Of a stretch of 7,120 nt of DNA, positions 1 through 6,391 are shown piece by piece. Made by a program: the position numbers and the translations under genes. How positions within the stretch are numbered: position 1 is the first letter of the stretch; the number at the start of each line of letters is the position of its first letter. Under the pieces are notes generated by a model. The model had not been told where the DNA came from and did not search any database. It saw nothing but the letters and a program-made list of their open reading frames with translations. Source of the stretch: a bacterium (GTDB lineage: Bacteria > Verrucomicrobiota > Verrucomicrobiae > JAJYAR01); contig JAJYAR010000138.1 of assembly GCA_021779435.1 (NCBI GenBank), forward strand, positions 1 through 7,120. The letters run 5' to 3'.

Positions 1-21
1 AAGACGAGGTATTCGAGTCCG

Positions 22-158
22 GTAGCGCCGGCCGGTTTGGCTGTAGGAGCAGATTCATCTGCGATGCCTTGGATGGAGTGCGGGCGCGCTCTCACGTGGC
101 GGTCGCAAATGAATTTGCTCCTACCGGGAGCTAGCCAGGGTCTGCGAACCACGGCTAC
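22..158 (-). repeat. Composite REP/BIME-like palindromic repeat, copy A
   Basis: The 82-bp core at 43-124 begins GTAGGAGC and ends GCTCCTAC. Each end is itself a small hairpin: GCAGAT-tc-ATCTGC at 49-62 and GCAAAT-ga-ATTTGC near 105-118. The reverse complement of this core differs from the core at 1468-1549 by 7 of 82 bases with no gaps, so this copy lies in the opposite orientation to copies B and C. Outer arms extend the match: GTAGCGCCGGCCGGTTTGGC from 22, and CCAGGGTCTGCG..ACGGCTAC at 135-158. The latter arm resembles the REP at 6454-6478. A GTAG tetranucleotide at the foot of a hairpin and paired inverted units are typical of REP elements arranged as BIMEs, which are mobilised by RAYT (TnpA-REP) transposases. 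No such transposase is in the window. The element is not coding. Confidence 0.85.
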
Positions 159-228
159 GCGAGGGATGTTGGACGTTCGGTTGCGGCGGAGGAATCCAGG
201 TTCAACTTTCAGCAACCCCGGCTGCCCT

Positions 229-247
229 TTGTTACGTTTGCGTTACG
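229..247 (+). promoter_or_regulatory. Candidate PHO box upstream of the phosphate transporter
   Basis: The site reads TTGTTAC-GTTT-GCGTTAC-G. GTTACG occurs at 231-236 and again at 242-247, an exact direct repeat with an 11-bp period. PhoB/PhoP-family response regulators bind direct 7-bp repeats separated by 4 bp, with the same 11-bp period (E. coli consensus CTGTCAT-N4-CTGTCAC). The spacer is T-rich, as expected. The site lies 136 nt before the transporter start. A closely similar site precedes the glycosyltransferase gene (1742-1760), which raises its credibility. I see no convincing -10 hexamer just downstream, so the site could act as an activator or a repressor site. In Sinorhizobium, pit is repressed by PhoB. 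Confidence 0.42.
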
Positions 248-383
248 GAAGATCGATTCGCTTGGCGGCGACCGGGTTGGCCCTTAGCCGGGAATGGCAA
301 TGAACTCCTGTCATACGCTGCTTGTGAACGAACCTCCCGCCTCCGAGCGGGCTGCGTTGGACGCGTGTTGAGGAGGAACAACC

Positions 384-1436
384 ATGACGCTCTTCCTGTT
401 GGTCCTGCTCGCGGCGCTGGTGTTCGAGTTCATCAATGGCTTTCACGACACGGCGAACGCCATCGCGACCGTCGTTTCAACCAAGGTGCTGACTCCCCGT
501 GAGGCAATCGTGTGGGCGGCCTTCTGGAATCTGTTCGGTGCGCTGATGGGTACGGCGGTGGCATCGACGATCGGAAAGGGACTGGTCGACACGAACTTCG
601 TAACGATGGGCACGGTCCTCGCCGCGCTGCTGAGCGCGATCGTCTGGGGCTTGTTCACGTGGTGGCTCGGACTGCCCTCCAGCTCGAGTCACGCGCTTGT
701 CGGCGGACTCTGCGGGGCGGCTGTGGGCAGTGCAGGGGCGAACTGGTCGGTTCTGAAGTGGTATTTCGTGGACGCGCAGGGCCATGCGGGCGGCCTGGTC
801 CCGAAGATCGTCATTCCGATGATTTCCTCGCCGCTGATCGGTTTCGTTGGTGGAGCCGCGCTGATGTACCTGCTGATGATTGTGCTTCGAAAGGTCACAC
901 CGCGCGTGATCGGCCTGATCTTCGGAAAGGCTCAGTTGGTCAGCGCCGGTTTCATGGGTTACAGCCACGGCTCGAATGACGCCCAGAAGACGATGGGAAT
1001 CATCGCGCTCGCGTTGTTCACCGGCACGAATTCCGGCGCGTTCAACGACATCCCGGAGTGGCTGCATTTCCTGAAGACTCCCGAGTTTGTTGTACCGAAA
1101 TGGGTGATGTTCGCGTGCGCGCTGACGATGGCGGCTGGAACGGCCGGCGGTGGCTGGCGGATCATCCGCACGATGGGGCACAAGATGGTGAAGCTGCAGC
1201 CGGTCCACGGCTTTGCCGCCGAGACGACCGCCGCGCTGGTAATTCACGGAGCGTCGACGATCGGCGTGCCGGTTTCGACGACCCACGTCATCGCGACGTC
1301 CATCATGGGCGTCGGGGCGACCAAGCGGATCAGCGCGGTGAAGTGGGGCCTAGTTGGCCGCATTGTATGGGCGTGGGTGCTCACGCTTCCGATCACCGGC
1401 CTCCTCGGCTACGCCTTCGTTCGCCTGCTGGCGTAG
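384..1436 (+). CDS. pit: PiT-family inorganic phosphate transporter
   Basis: This is an inner-membrane secondary transporter for inorganic phosphate, either H+-coupled uptake of metal-phosphate or Na+-coupled. The 350-aa protein is strongly hydrophobic and shows the two-fold internal repeat of the family. GFHDTANAIATVVSTK (19-34) is mirrored by GYSHGSNDAQKTMGI (192-206), and GLPSSSSHALVGG (96-108) by GVPVSTTHVIATS (294-306). These are the signature phosphate/cation-binding segments, and all key Asn/Asp/Ser/His residues are present. The length matches the short bacterial PiT class and is below the roughly 500 aa of E. coli PitA. The start is decided by a strong Shine-Dalgarno, GAGGAGG at 370-376, seven bases before ATG. 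PiT genes of this class often follow a DUF47/PhoU-like gene. None is visible in the 383 nt upstream, so the gene looks monocistronic here. A PHO-box-like repeat lies at 229-247. The TAG stop lies inside the GTAG head of the next repeat. Symporter class is not resolved by sequence. Confidence 0.95.
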   Translation: MTLFLLVLLAALVFEFINGFHDTANAIATVVSTKVLTPREAIVWAAFWNLFGALMGTAVASTIGKGLVDTNFVTMGTVLAALLSAIVWGLFTWWLGLPSSSSHALVGGLCGAAVGSAGANWSVLKWYFVDAQGHAGGLVPKIVIPMISSPLIGFVGGAALMYLLMIVLRKVTPRVIGLIFGKAQLVSAGFMGYSHGSNDAQKTMGIIALALFTGTNSGAFNDIPEWLHFLKTPEFVVPKWVMFACALTMAAGTAGGGWRIIRTMGHKMVKLQPVHGFAAETTAALVIHGASTIGVPVSTTHVIATSIMGVGATKRISAVKWGLVGRIVWAWVLTLPITGLLGYAFVRLLA

Positions 1437-1570
1437 GCCGGAGGTTGCAGACCCTGGCTGCATCCCTGTAGGAGCAAATTCATTTGCGACCGGCACGTGA
1501 GTGCGCGCGTGCAAGCCATCCAAGGCATCGCAGATAAATCTGCTCCTACCGTCAAACCGGCCGGGGCTAC
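1433..1570 (+). repeat. Composite REP/BIME-like palindromic repeat, copy B
   Basis: The core at 1468-1549 is 82 bp, bounded by GTAGGAGC and GCTCCTAC. Its left hairpin is GCAAAT-tc-ATTTGC and its right hairpin is GCAGAT-aa-ATCTGC. Outer arms run from GTAG at 1433 (GTAGGCCGGAGGTTGCAGAC) to CTAC at 1567-1570. The 122-bp segment 1447-1568 is repeated almost exactly at 1596-1717, a tandem period of 149 bp. The first GTAG contains the TAG stop codon of the transporter gene, so the repeat starts at, or supplies, the end of that reading frame. It may also act as the transcript's 3' structure, but there is no T-run of a classical intrinsic terminator. Confidence 0.88.
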
Positions 1571-1582
1571 CCTTTGACTCCG

Positions 1583-1717
1583 GTCGCCGCGATCAGCAGA
1601 CCCTGGCTGCATCCCTGTAGGAGCAAATTCATTTGCGACCAGCGCGTGAGTGCGCGCGTGCAAGCCATCCAAGGCATCGCAGATAAATCTGCTCCTACCG
1701 CCAAACCGGCCGGGGCT
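1583..1717 (+). repeat. Composite REP/BIME-like palindromic repeat, copy C
   Basis: The core at 1617-1698 differs from copy B by only 2 of 82 bases, both in the central spacer. The left flank 1596-1616 is identical to 1447-1467, and the right flank 1699-1717 repeats that of copy B with one change. The outer GTAG at the left has decayed to GTCG (1583-1586), and the right CTAC is lost. Copies B and C therefore arose by a recent tandem duplication, or were copied as a unit. The element ends 24 bp before the PHO-box-like site of the downstream gene, so it could affect the promoter region of the lipid genes. Confidence 0.86.
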
Positions 1718-1739
1718 GGCGCTCATCGTTACGAGCGCC
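1718..1739. other. GC-rich hairpin between repeats and promoter region
   Basis: GGCGCTC (1718-1724) pairs perfectly with GAGCGCC (1733-1739) around an 8-base loop, atcgttac. It follows directly on repeat copy C and precedes the PHO-box-like site by two bases. It could isolate the downstream promoter from transporter transcription. The following sequence, ggttgtc, is only weakly T-rich, so I do not call it a standard rho-independent terminator. Confidence 0.35.
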
Positions 1740-1741
1740 GG

Positions 1742-1760
1742 TTGTCACGCAGACGTCACG
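1742..1760 (+). promoter_or_regulatory. Candidate PHO box upstream of the glycolipid gene pair
   Basis: The site reads TTGTCAC-GCAG-ACGTCAC-G. GTCACG at 1744-1749 is repeated at 1755-1760 with an 11-bp period. This is the 7-4-7 layout of PhoB sites; the first half-site differs from CTGTCAC only at its first base, and the second keeps GTCAC. It matches the site at 229-247 at 13 of 19 positions, with the conserved bases concentrated in the half-sites. A weaker third unit, GACATG at 1766, continues the 11-bp register. The site ends 114 nt before the glycosyltransferase ATG. No clear -10 element was found, and the transcription start is unknown. Phosphate control is an inference from motif and gene content. 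Confidence 0.48.
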
Positions 1761-1874
1761 TCGCCGACATGAGTTTGCGACACGGTTCTGTTGAAATGAA
1801 GGGGTGAAATCAGAACCCAACCAGGACGCGGCCCGGGTGAGAAGTGCCCCCGGAACGCTGCGCGGCCCGACACG

Positions 1875-3020
1875 ATGAGCGCGCGCATCCTCATCCTCAC
1901 CGCCGGTTTCGGCGAAGGTCACAATGCCGCCGCGCGAGCGCTGGCCCAGGCTGCCGACGAGCGGTGCGGCGTCGGCGCTGCGCGGATCGTCGATGTCTTC
2001 GCGCTCGCCCGCCCGCGCCTCAACGACGTGGTCCGAAAGTCATACCTGATGCTGATCAACCGGTCTCCCGCGCTGTGGAGATCGGCCTACGCCTGGCTCG
2101 ATCGCTCCCCGCACGCCGCTCGCGCGTTCCGCTGCCTGCGCCGAGAGCTCAAGGTCCTCGAGCGAATCATCGCAGCCGAGGAGCCCGACGTGATCTGCAG
2201 CACGTATCCGCTCTACGCGTTCATGCTGGCGGCCATCGCCCGGCGCACGAAGCGGACGCTGCCGCCGCATTTCAATGTCGTGACCGATTCGATCAGCATC
2301 AACTCGCTCTGGTGGCGCGCCGCGTGCGACGGCTGGTTCGTCCCGAATGCCGACAGCGAGCAGGTGCTCGTCGCGGGCGGGGTTCCCCGGGAGCTGATCC
2401 TCGCAAGAGGTTTCCCGGTGTCGCCTGTCTTCGCCGATCAGCAGTCACGGCTGGTCGGAACGCCCGGGCCTGGAATGCGGCCCCGGGTGCTCTACATCGT
2501 GAACTCCGGCACGCGCGGCGCGGCCGAGACCGCCCTGCGCCTCCTGGAACGCGAGCAGTGGGACGTCACCTGCACCGTCGGTCGGAACGAGGCGCTGCGG
2601 GCCAGACTTTCCGAAGCGGCCGCCCGCCGGTCCAATCCCGCGACGATCGTGGGCTGGACCGACGACATGCCCGGGCTGCTTCTCACGCATCACGTGGTTG
2701 TCAGCAAGGCGGGTGGCGCGACCACGCAGGAGGCGATTGCCGCGCGCTGTCCCATGGTCGTGAATCAGATCGTGCCGGGCCAGGAGGAGGGAAACTACGA
2801 GCTGCTCCGCCGCTCGGGTGTCGGCGCGCTCGCAACGACTCCCGACGAGGTGGTGTCCGCGGTGGAGAGGGCCTTTGCAGACGACGCGAGCGAGTGGAGG
2901 CGCTGGCGCGCGTCGCTGTTCTGCCTGTCGCGGCCCAACGCCGCCCGCGAGATCGTCGCTGTCCTTCTCGCAGCAGCCGAGGCGCCATCGTGCCTGTCCG
3001 TTCTCCGCCGTGTAGCATGA
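1875..3020 (+). CDS. GT28 / MGDG-synthase-type diacylglycerol glycosyltransferase
   Basis: This is predicted to transfer a hexose from a UDP-sugar to diacylglycerol at the cytoplasmic face of the membrane, making a phosphorus-free glycolipid. The 381-aa protein has the two-domain GT-B plan of the MGDG synthase/UgtP/MurG group. The N-terminal loop GFGEGHNAAARAL (11-23) matches the family's glycine-rich motif with the conserved His16. CSTYPLYAFM (108-117) and VVTDS (135-139) belong to the acceptor half. GFPVSPVF (179-186) leads into the linker, and SKAGGATTQEAIA (277-289) with PGQEEGN (301-307) form the C-terminal nucleotide-sugar site. The TD motif is followed by SISINSLWW, where many relatives have a His before the Trp; Asn143 is near that place. 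No clear Shine-Dalgarno precedes the ATG, but the motif lies right at the N-terminus, as is usual for the family. The stop is 13 nt before the next start, so the two genes are very likely one operon. Donor (glucose, galactose or glucuronic acid) and number of sugars added cannot be read from the sequence. Confidence 0.87.
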   Translation: MSARILILTAGFGEGHNAAARALAQAADERCGVGAARIVDVFALARPRLNDVVRKSYLMLINRSPALWRSAYAWLDRSPHAARAFRCLRRELKVLERIIAAEEPDVICSTYPLYAFMLAAIARRTKRTLPPHFNVVTDSISINSLWWRAACDGWFVPNADSEQVLVAGGVPRELILARGFPVSPVFADQQSRLVGTPGPGMRPRVLYIVNSGTRGAAETALRLLEREQWDVTCTVGRNEALRARLSEAAARRSNPATIVGWTDDMPGLLLTHHVVVSKAGGATTQEAIAARCPMVVNQIVPGQEEGNYELLRRSGVGALATTPDEVVSAVERAFADDASEWRRWRASLFCLSRPNAAREIVAVLLAAAEAPSCLSVLRRVA

Positions 3021-3033
3021 ACTCCCCGCTGTC

Positions 3034-3867
3034 ATGAAACTCTCCGTTCGCACCGTCATCATCTCCGACGTCCACCTCGGCACTCCCGACTCGAAGGTCG
3101 CGGAGGTGAATCATTTCCTGCGTTCGACCCGCTGTCAGAAACTGATCCTCAACGGTGACATCATCGACGCGTGGCAGCTTCGACGTGGAGGGAGCTGGAC
3201 GCGCGCCCACACGCGTTTCGTGCGGATCGTCCTCAAGAAGCTGGAAAAGCAGGATACCGAGGTGGTCTATGTTCGTGGTAACCACGACGACGTGCTCAGT
3301 TCGCTCCTGCCGCTGGATTTTGCCGGACTGCGCATCGTGGAGGATCACCTCCACGAAGGGCCGGCGGGGCGCTACCTTGTGCTGCACGGGGACGTGTTCG
3401 ACACGGTCACGAAGAACTTCGTGTTTCTCGCGCATCTCGGCGACTGGGGCTACGGCGCGCTTCTTCGGCTGAACCGGATCTACAACGCCTGGCGCGCCTG
3501 GCGTGGCAAGGAGTACTGGTCCCTGAGCAAGGCGATCAAGGCGCGGGTGAAGGAGGCGGTGAACCACATCTCGCGTTTCGAGACCCACATCGCCCAACTC
3601 GCGAAAAGTCGCGGGTGCGTCGGCGTGATGTGCGGTCACATCCACACCGCCGCGGACAAGCAGCTCGACGGCATCCATTACCTCAACTCTGGCGACTGGG
3701 TGGAGTCGCTCACCGCGATCGTTGAACACTGGGATGGCCGCTACGAACTCGTGAACTTCGCCGACTTTGTCCGTGAGTATCCCATGTCCAGACCCGAGTA
3801 CGACGGCGAACCCGAGCCGAAGGACGAGCACGAGATCGGCAACGACGTGCTGCTCGGGTTTGTGTGA
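3034..3867 (+). CDS. PlcP-like phospholipase C (calcineurin-type metallophosphoesterase, LpxH superfamily)
   Basis: This 277-aa cytoplasmic enzyme has a complete binuclear metal site: SDVHLG (11-16), NGDIIDAW (40-47), RGNHDD (81-86), LHGDVFD (117-123) and CGHIHTA (200-206). Automatic annotation would probably call it UDP-2,3-diacylglucosamine diphosphatase. However, LpxH has GNRDF where this protein has GNHDD. The stretches GDWGY (136-140), YWSLSKAIKARVKEAVNHIS (161-180) and LNSGDWVESLTAIVEH (217-232) are, from memory, characteristic of the PlcP group. PlcP of Sinorhizobium releases diacylglycerol from membrane phospholipids during phosphate starvation. The adjacent upstream glycosyltransferase would use that diacylglycerol, and no lipid A genes are nearby. 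The C-terminal tail (about 251-268) is acidic and probably disordered. ATG 3034 lacks a Shine-Dalgarno, so translation may be coupled to the preceding gene, whose stop is 13 nt away. Family membership is secure; phospholipase activity is inferred. Confidence 0.85.
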   Translation: MKLSVRTVIISDVHLGTPDSKVAEVNHFLRSTRCQKLILNGDIIDAWQLRRGGSWTRAHTRFVRIVLKKLEKQDTEVVYVRGNHDDVLSSLLPLDFAGLRIVEDHLHEGPAGRYLVLHGDVFDTVTKNFVFLAHLGDWGYGALLRLNRIYNAWRAWRGKEYWSLSKAIKARVKEAVNHISRFETHIAQLAKSRGCVGVMCGHIHTAADKQLDGIHYLNSGDWVESLTAIVEHWDGRYELVNFADFVREYPMSRPEYDGEPEPKDEHEIGNDVLLGFV

Positions 3868-4122
3868 CTCGGCAGCGCCCGACTCGCTGGAGAGACAGGC
3901 ATGTTGAACAGAAGATAACGGAGAGAACGAAGGTGTCGGGCAAAGGGCGGCCCAGTGGCGGCGAGCGCCAGCAAGCCGATGTCGGTGACGCGCGATTTCC
4001 CTGGCGCGCTGGGTCATCCCCGCCGCCAGCCGGGTGGCAGCCTGTGGCCTTGCGAAAAAGCCGAAGGTTTTCGTGGCGAAACCGAACTCGTCGGGCACAC
4101 TCGCCGGACTCCAAAAGTCCGC
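3868..4122. other. Non-coding gap before the glycosidase, with inverted repeats
   Basis: No convincing gene lies here. A reading frame continuous with the glycosidase is open back to a GTG at 3955, but the protein it would add (MAASASKPMSVTRDFP...) is not family-like and would bury the signal peptide. The right half is unusually structured: CGAAAA (4053-4058) pairs with TTTTCG (4068-4073), and GGTTTTCG (4066-4073) pairs with CGAAACC (4077-4083) with one bulge. CGGACT-ccaaa-AGTCCG (4105-4121) forms a hairpin ending one base before the glycosidase ATG. No clear promoter hexamers were found. The stretch may be a decayed intergenic repeat or a structured leader. Confidence 0.4.
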
Positions 4123-6390
4123 ATGCGATTCCCTGACCGAACCGCTCCGTCCCTCGTCCTATCTGCGATTTTGCTCGGCGCCTCGCTCCGCGCCGGTCCC
4201 GTGGTGCCTCAGACCTCTGTCTCTGGCGCCGAGGCCCGCGCGCGTGAATTGCTGGGGAGGATGACCCTCGAGGAAAAGGTCGGCCAGCTGGTGCAGTATT
4301 CGACGGCCGGGAACACCACGGGGCCGGGGGCGACGGCAGAGCTGATCCCGAAGGTGCAGGCCGGCCAGGTGGGAAGCATCCTCAACCTCCGTGGCGCCGC
4401 GGAGACGCGCCGGATGCAGAAGCTCGCGGTGGAGTCGTCGCGGCTGCGCATCCCGCTTCTGTTCGGGATGGATGTGATTCACGGATACCGGACGGTCTTC
4501 CCGGTGCCTCTGGCCAGCGCTGCGTCCTGGGATCTCGCCGCAATCGAGAGAGCGGAACGCATTGCCGCGACCGAGGCTTCTGCCGCCGGGATACATTGGA
4601 CCTTCGCGCCGATGGTGGATATCGCCCGCGATCCGCGCTGGGGTCGCGTGGTCGAGGGCGCAGGGGAGGATCCGTATCTCGGCGCCGCGGTCGCGAAGGC
4701 CCGTGTGCGCGGGTTTCAGGGCGGCGACCTCTCGGCTTCCGACACGATCCTCGCGACGGCGAAGCACTTCGTTGCGTACGGTGCGGCGCTCGCCGGGCGC
4801 GATTACTCGAACACGAACGTCACCGAGCGCGAACTGCGCGACGTGTACCTGCCGCCGTTCCGCGCCGCGGTGGAGGCGGGCGTCGGTTCCGTGATGGCTG
4901 CGTTCAACGATTTCGATGGGACGCCGGTTTCAGCGAACGCGTGGTTGCTGGGTGACATTCTTCGCCGGGACCTCGGGTTTCGTGGTTTCGTCGTTTCGGA
5001 CTGGGCAGGCATTGCCGAGCTGACGGCGCACGGGATCGCGACGGACCTCAGCGACGCAGCGCGACTGGCGATGAAGGCCGGTGTCGACATGGACATGCAA
5101 GGTGATGCCTACGCGCGGCACCTTGCCGAACTGGTCCGCTCCGGCGCGGTACCTGAGGCGCGACTCGATACCGCGGTGCTTGCGATGCTCGAGGCGAAGG
5201 TCCGGCTCGGGCTGTTCGACGATCCCTTCCGGTACTGCGACGAGCAACGCGAGGCGACCACGCTGCTGCGGCCCGAACACCTCGAGGCGGCGCGTGACCT
5301 GGCGAGGCGCTCATGCGTGCTGCTGAAGAACGAAGGAGTCCTTCCTCTCAGGACCGAAGGGCTTACGGTCGCGCTCGTCGGGCCGCTGGCGGACGCGCGG
5401 CAGGATCAGCTTGGAAGCTGGGCGGGTGACCCGAGAAATGGCGATGCGGTCACGGTGAGGGCTGCGCTCGAAAAGGTGCTCCCGGCAGGACGCCTCATTT
5501 ATGCCCGCGGGTGCAGGACCACCGGCGACGACACCTCCGGGTTTGCGGAGGCGCGTGCGGCAGCCGATCGCGCCGACGTGGTGATTGCGGCAGTCGGCGA
5601 GAGCGCCAAGCAGAATGGCGAGGCGACGAGCCGGACATCGCTGGAGCTGTCCGGCCCGCAGCGTGCGCTGTTGCGCGAGCTGCACGCTGCCGGAAAGCCC
5701 ATCGTCCTGCTCCTGATGACGGGGAGACCGCTGACCGTCCCTGCGGAGGAGCCGCTCGCGTCGGCGATTCTCGTTGCATGGCATGGCGGCACGATGGCCG
5801 GTCCGGCCGTTGCAGACGTGCTCACCGGTGCGTACAATCCGTCCGGGCATCTGCCGATCACCTGGCCGCGCTCGGTGGGACAGATTCCGATCTTCTACGC
5901 CGAGAAGAACACGGGCCGGCCGCAGAAGGAGCGCTTGGAAACGTCGTTCGAGACCCGGTACATCGACTCGCCGATCACGCCGCAATACCCCTTCGGTTTT
6001 GGACTGAGCTACACGACCTTTGCGTTCGACGAACTGCGGCTGAGCGCCTCCTCGCTGAAGAGCGACGGCACGCCTTTGCGCGTGACGGTCCGGGTGAGCA
6101 ACACGGGATCGCGCGCAGGCGAGGAGGTCGTGCAGCTTTACGTTCGCGACCGCGTCGGCTCGGTCACGCGCCCCGTGCGCGAGCTGAAAGGGTTCGAGAA
6201 GGTCGGGTTGGCGGCCGGTGAGTCGCGGGAGGTGACGTTCGAACTCAGGCCTGCTGACCTGTCATTTTGTCGCGCCAACCTCAGCTGGGGGCCGGAGCCG
6301 GGCGCGTTCGATGTGTTTGTCGGCGAGGATTCGACGGCGACCCTGCATGGCGAGTTCACGCTGGAGGCGGCGGACTCTACGAGGAATTGA
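4123..6390 (+). CDS. bglX: Secreted family 3 glycoside hydrolase (BglX-type beta-glucosidase)
   Basis: This enzyme removes beta-linked glucose (or a related sugar) from the non-reducing end of oligosaccharides, probably in the periplasm. The 755-aa product begins with a signal peptide: MRFPDRT, a hydrophobic APSLVLSAILLGASL, and likely cleavage after LRA near 24. The (beta/alpha)8 domain covers about 36-370, with MTLEEKVGQL (47-56), GMDVIHG (115-121), APMVDIARDPRWGR (162-175), EGAGEDPYL (178-186) and AKHF (213-216). The catalytic nucleophile is Asp293 in GFVVSDW. The alpha/beta sandwich domain (about 395-600) carries GESAKQNGEATSR (492-504), with Glu500 the likely acid/base. PFGFGLSYTTF (623-633) leads into a complete C-terminal fibronectin III-like domain (about 650-748). 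Nothing is truncated. ATG 4123 was chosen over the longer frame because it places the signal peptide at the N-terminus, although no Shine-Dalgarno is visible and a hairpin lies directly upstream. The neighbours give no hint of the natural substrate. Confidence 0.94.
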   Translation: MRFPDRTAPSLVLSAILLGASLRAGPVVPQTSVSGAEARARELLGRMTLEEKVGQLVQYSTAGNTTGPGATAELIPKVQAGQVGSILNLRGAAETRRMQKLAVESSRLRIPLLFGMDVIHGYRTVFPVPLASAASWDLAAIERAERIAATEASAAGIHWTFAPMVDIARDPRWGRVVEGAGEDPYLGAAVAKARVRGFQGGDLSASDTILATAKHFVAYGAALAGRDYSNTNVTERELRDVYLPPFRAAVEAGVGSVMAAFNDFDGTPVSANAWLLGDILRRDLGFRGFVVSDWAGIAELTAHGIATDLSDAARLAMKAGVDMDMQGDAYARHLAELVRSGAVPEARLDTAVLAMLEAKVRLGLFDDPFRYCDEQREATTLLRPEHLEAARDLARRSCVLLKNEGVLPLRTEGLTVALVGPLADARQDQLGSWAGDPRNGDAVTVRAALEKVLPAGRLIYARGCRTTGDDTSGFAEARAAADRADVVIAAVGESAKQNGEATSRTSLELSGPQRALLRELHAAGKPIVLLLMTGRPLTVPAEEPLASAILVAWHGGTMAGPAVADVLTGAYNPSGHLPITWPRSVGQIPIFYAEKNTGRPQKERLETSFETRYIDSPITPQYPFGFGLSYTTFAFDELRLSASSLKSDGTPLRVTVRVSNTGSRAGEEVVQLYVRDRVGSVTRPVRELKGFEKVGLAAGESREVTFELRPADLSFCRANLSWGPEPGAFDVFVGEDSTATLHGEFTLEAADSTRN

Positions 6391-6391
6391 T

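Noticed and set aside
308..325. Second possible PHO box before the transporter (CTGTCAT at 308-314)
   Set aside because: One half-site matches the E. coli consensus, but the second half at the 11-bp register (TGCTTGT) does not, so there is no direct repeat.
477..1286. Minus-strand open frame of 269 codons inside the transporter gene
   Set aside because: It is Arg/His-rich, without motifs, and fully contained antisense to a well-supported membrane protein.
1447..1717. Direct repeats resembling the start of a CRISPR array
   Set aside because: The units are 122 bp with an internal palindromic 82-bp core, occur only twice in tandem with a third inverted copy elsewhere, and there are no short uniform spacers or cas genes.
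1792..1810. TGAAAT direct repeat before the glycosyltransferase
   Set aside because: The spacing is 13 bp, not a helical-turn period shared with the other sites, and the match is only six bases of low-complexity sequence.
1844..3037. Plus-strand open frame of 397 codons overlapping the glycosyltransferase
   Set aside because: The product is extremely rich in Arg, Ala and Gly with no family motif, while the 1875 frame shows the full GT28 motif set.
3034..3867. Lipid A enzyme LpxH (UDP-2,3-diacylglucosamine diphosphatase)
   Set aside because: The GNHDD motif, the PlcP-like central and C-terminal segments and the neighbouring diacylglycerol glycosyltransferase fit PlcP better. LpxH cannot be wholly excluded without a tree.
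2701..4098. Long minus-strand open frame of 465 codons
   Set aside because: It lies antisense to the glycosyltransferase and phosphoesterase genes, spans both plus a gap, and its product is Arg/His-rich with no recognisable motif. It is a high-GC codon shadow.
3955..4122. 56-residue N-terminal extension of the glycosidase from a GTG start
   Set aside because: It has no family similarity and would place the clear signal peptide internally; the start at 4123 explains the N-terminus better.
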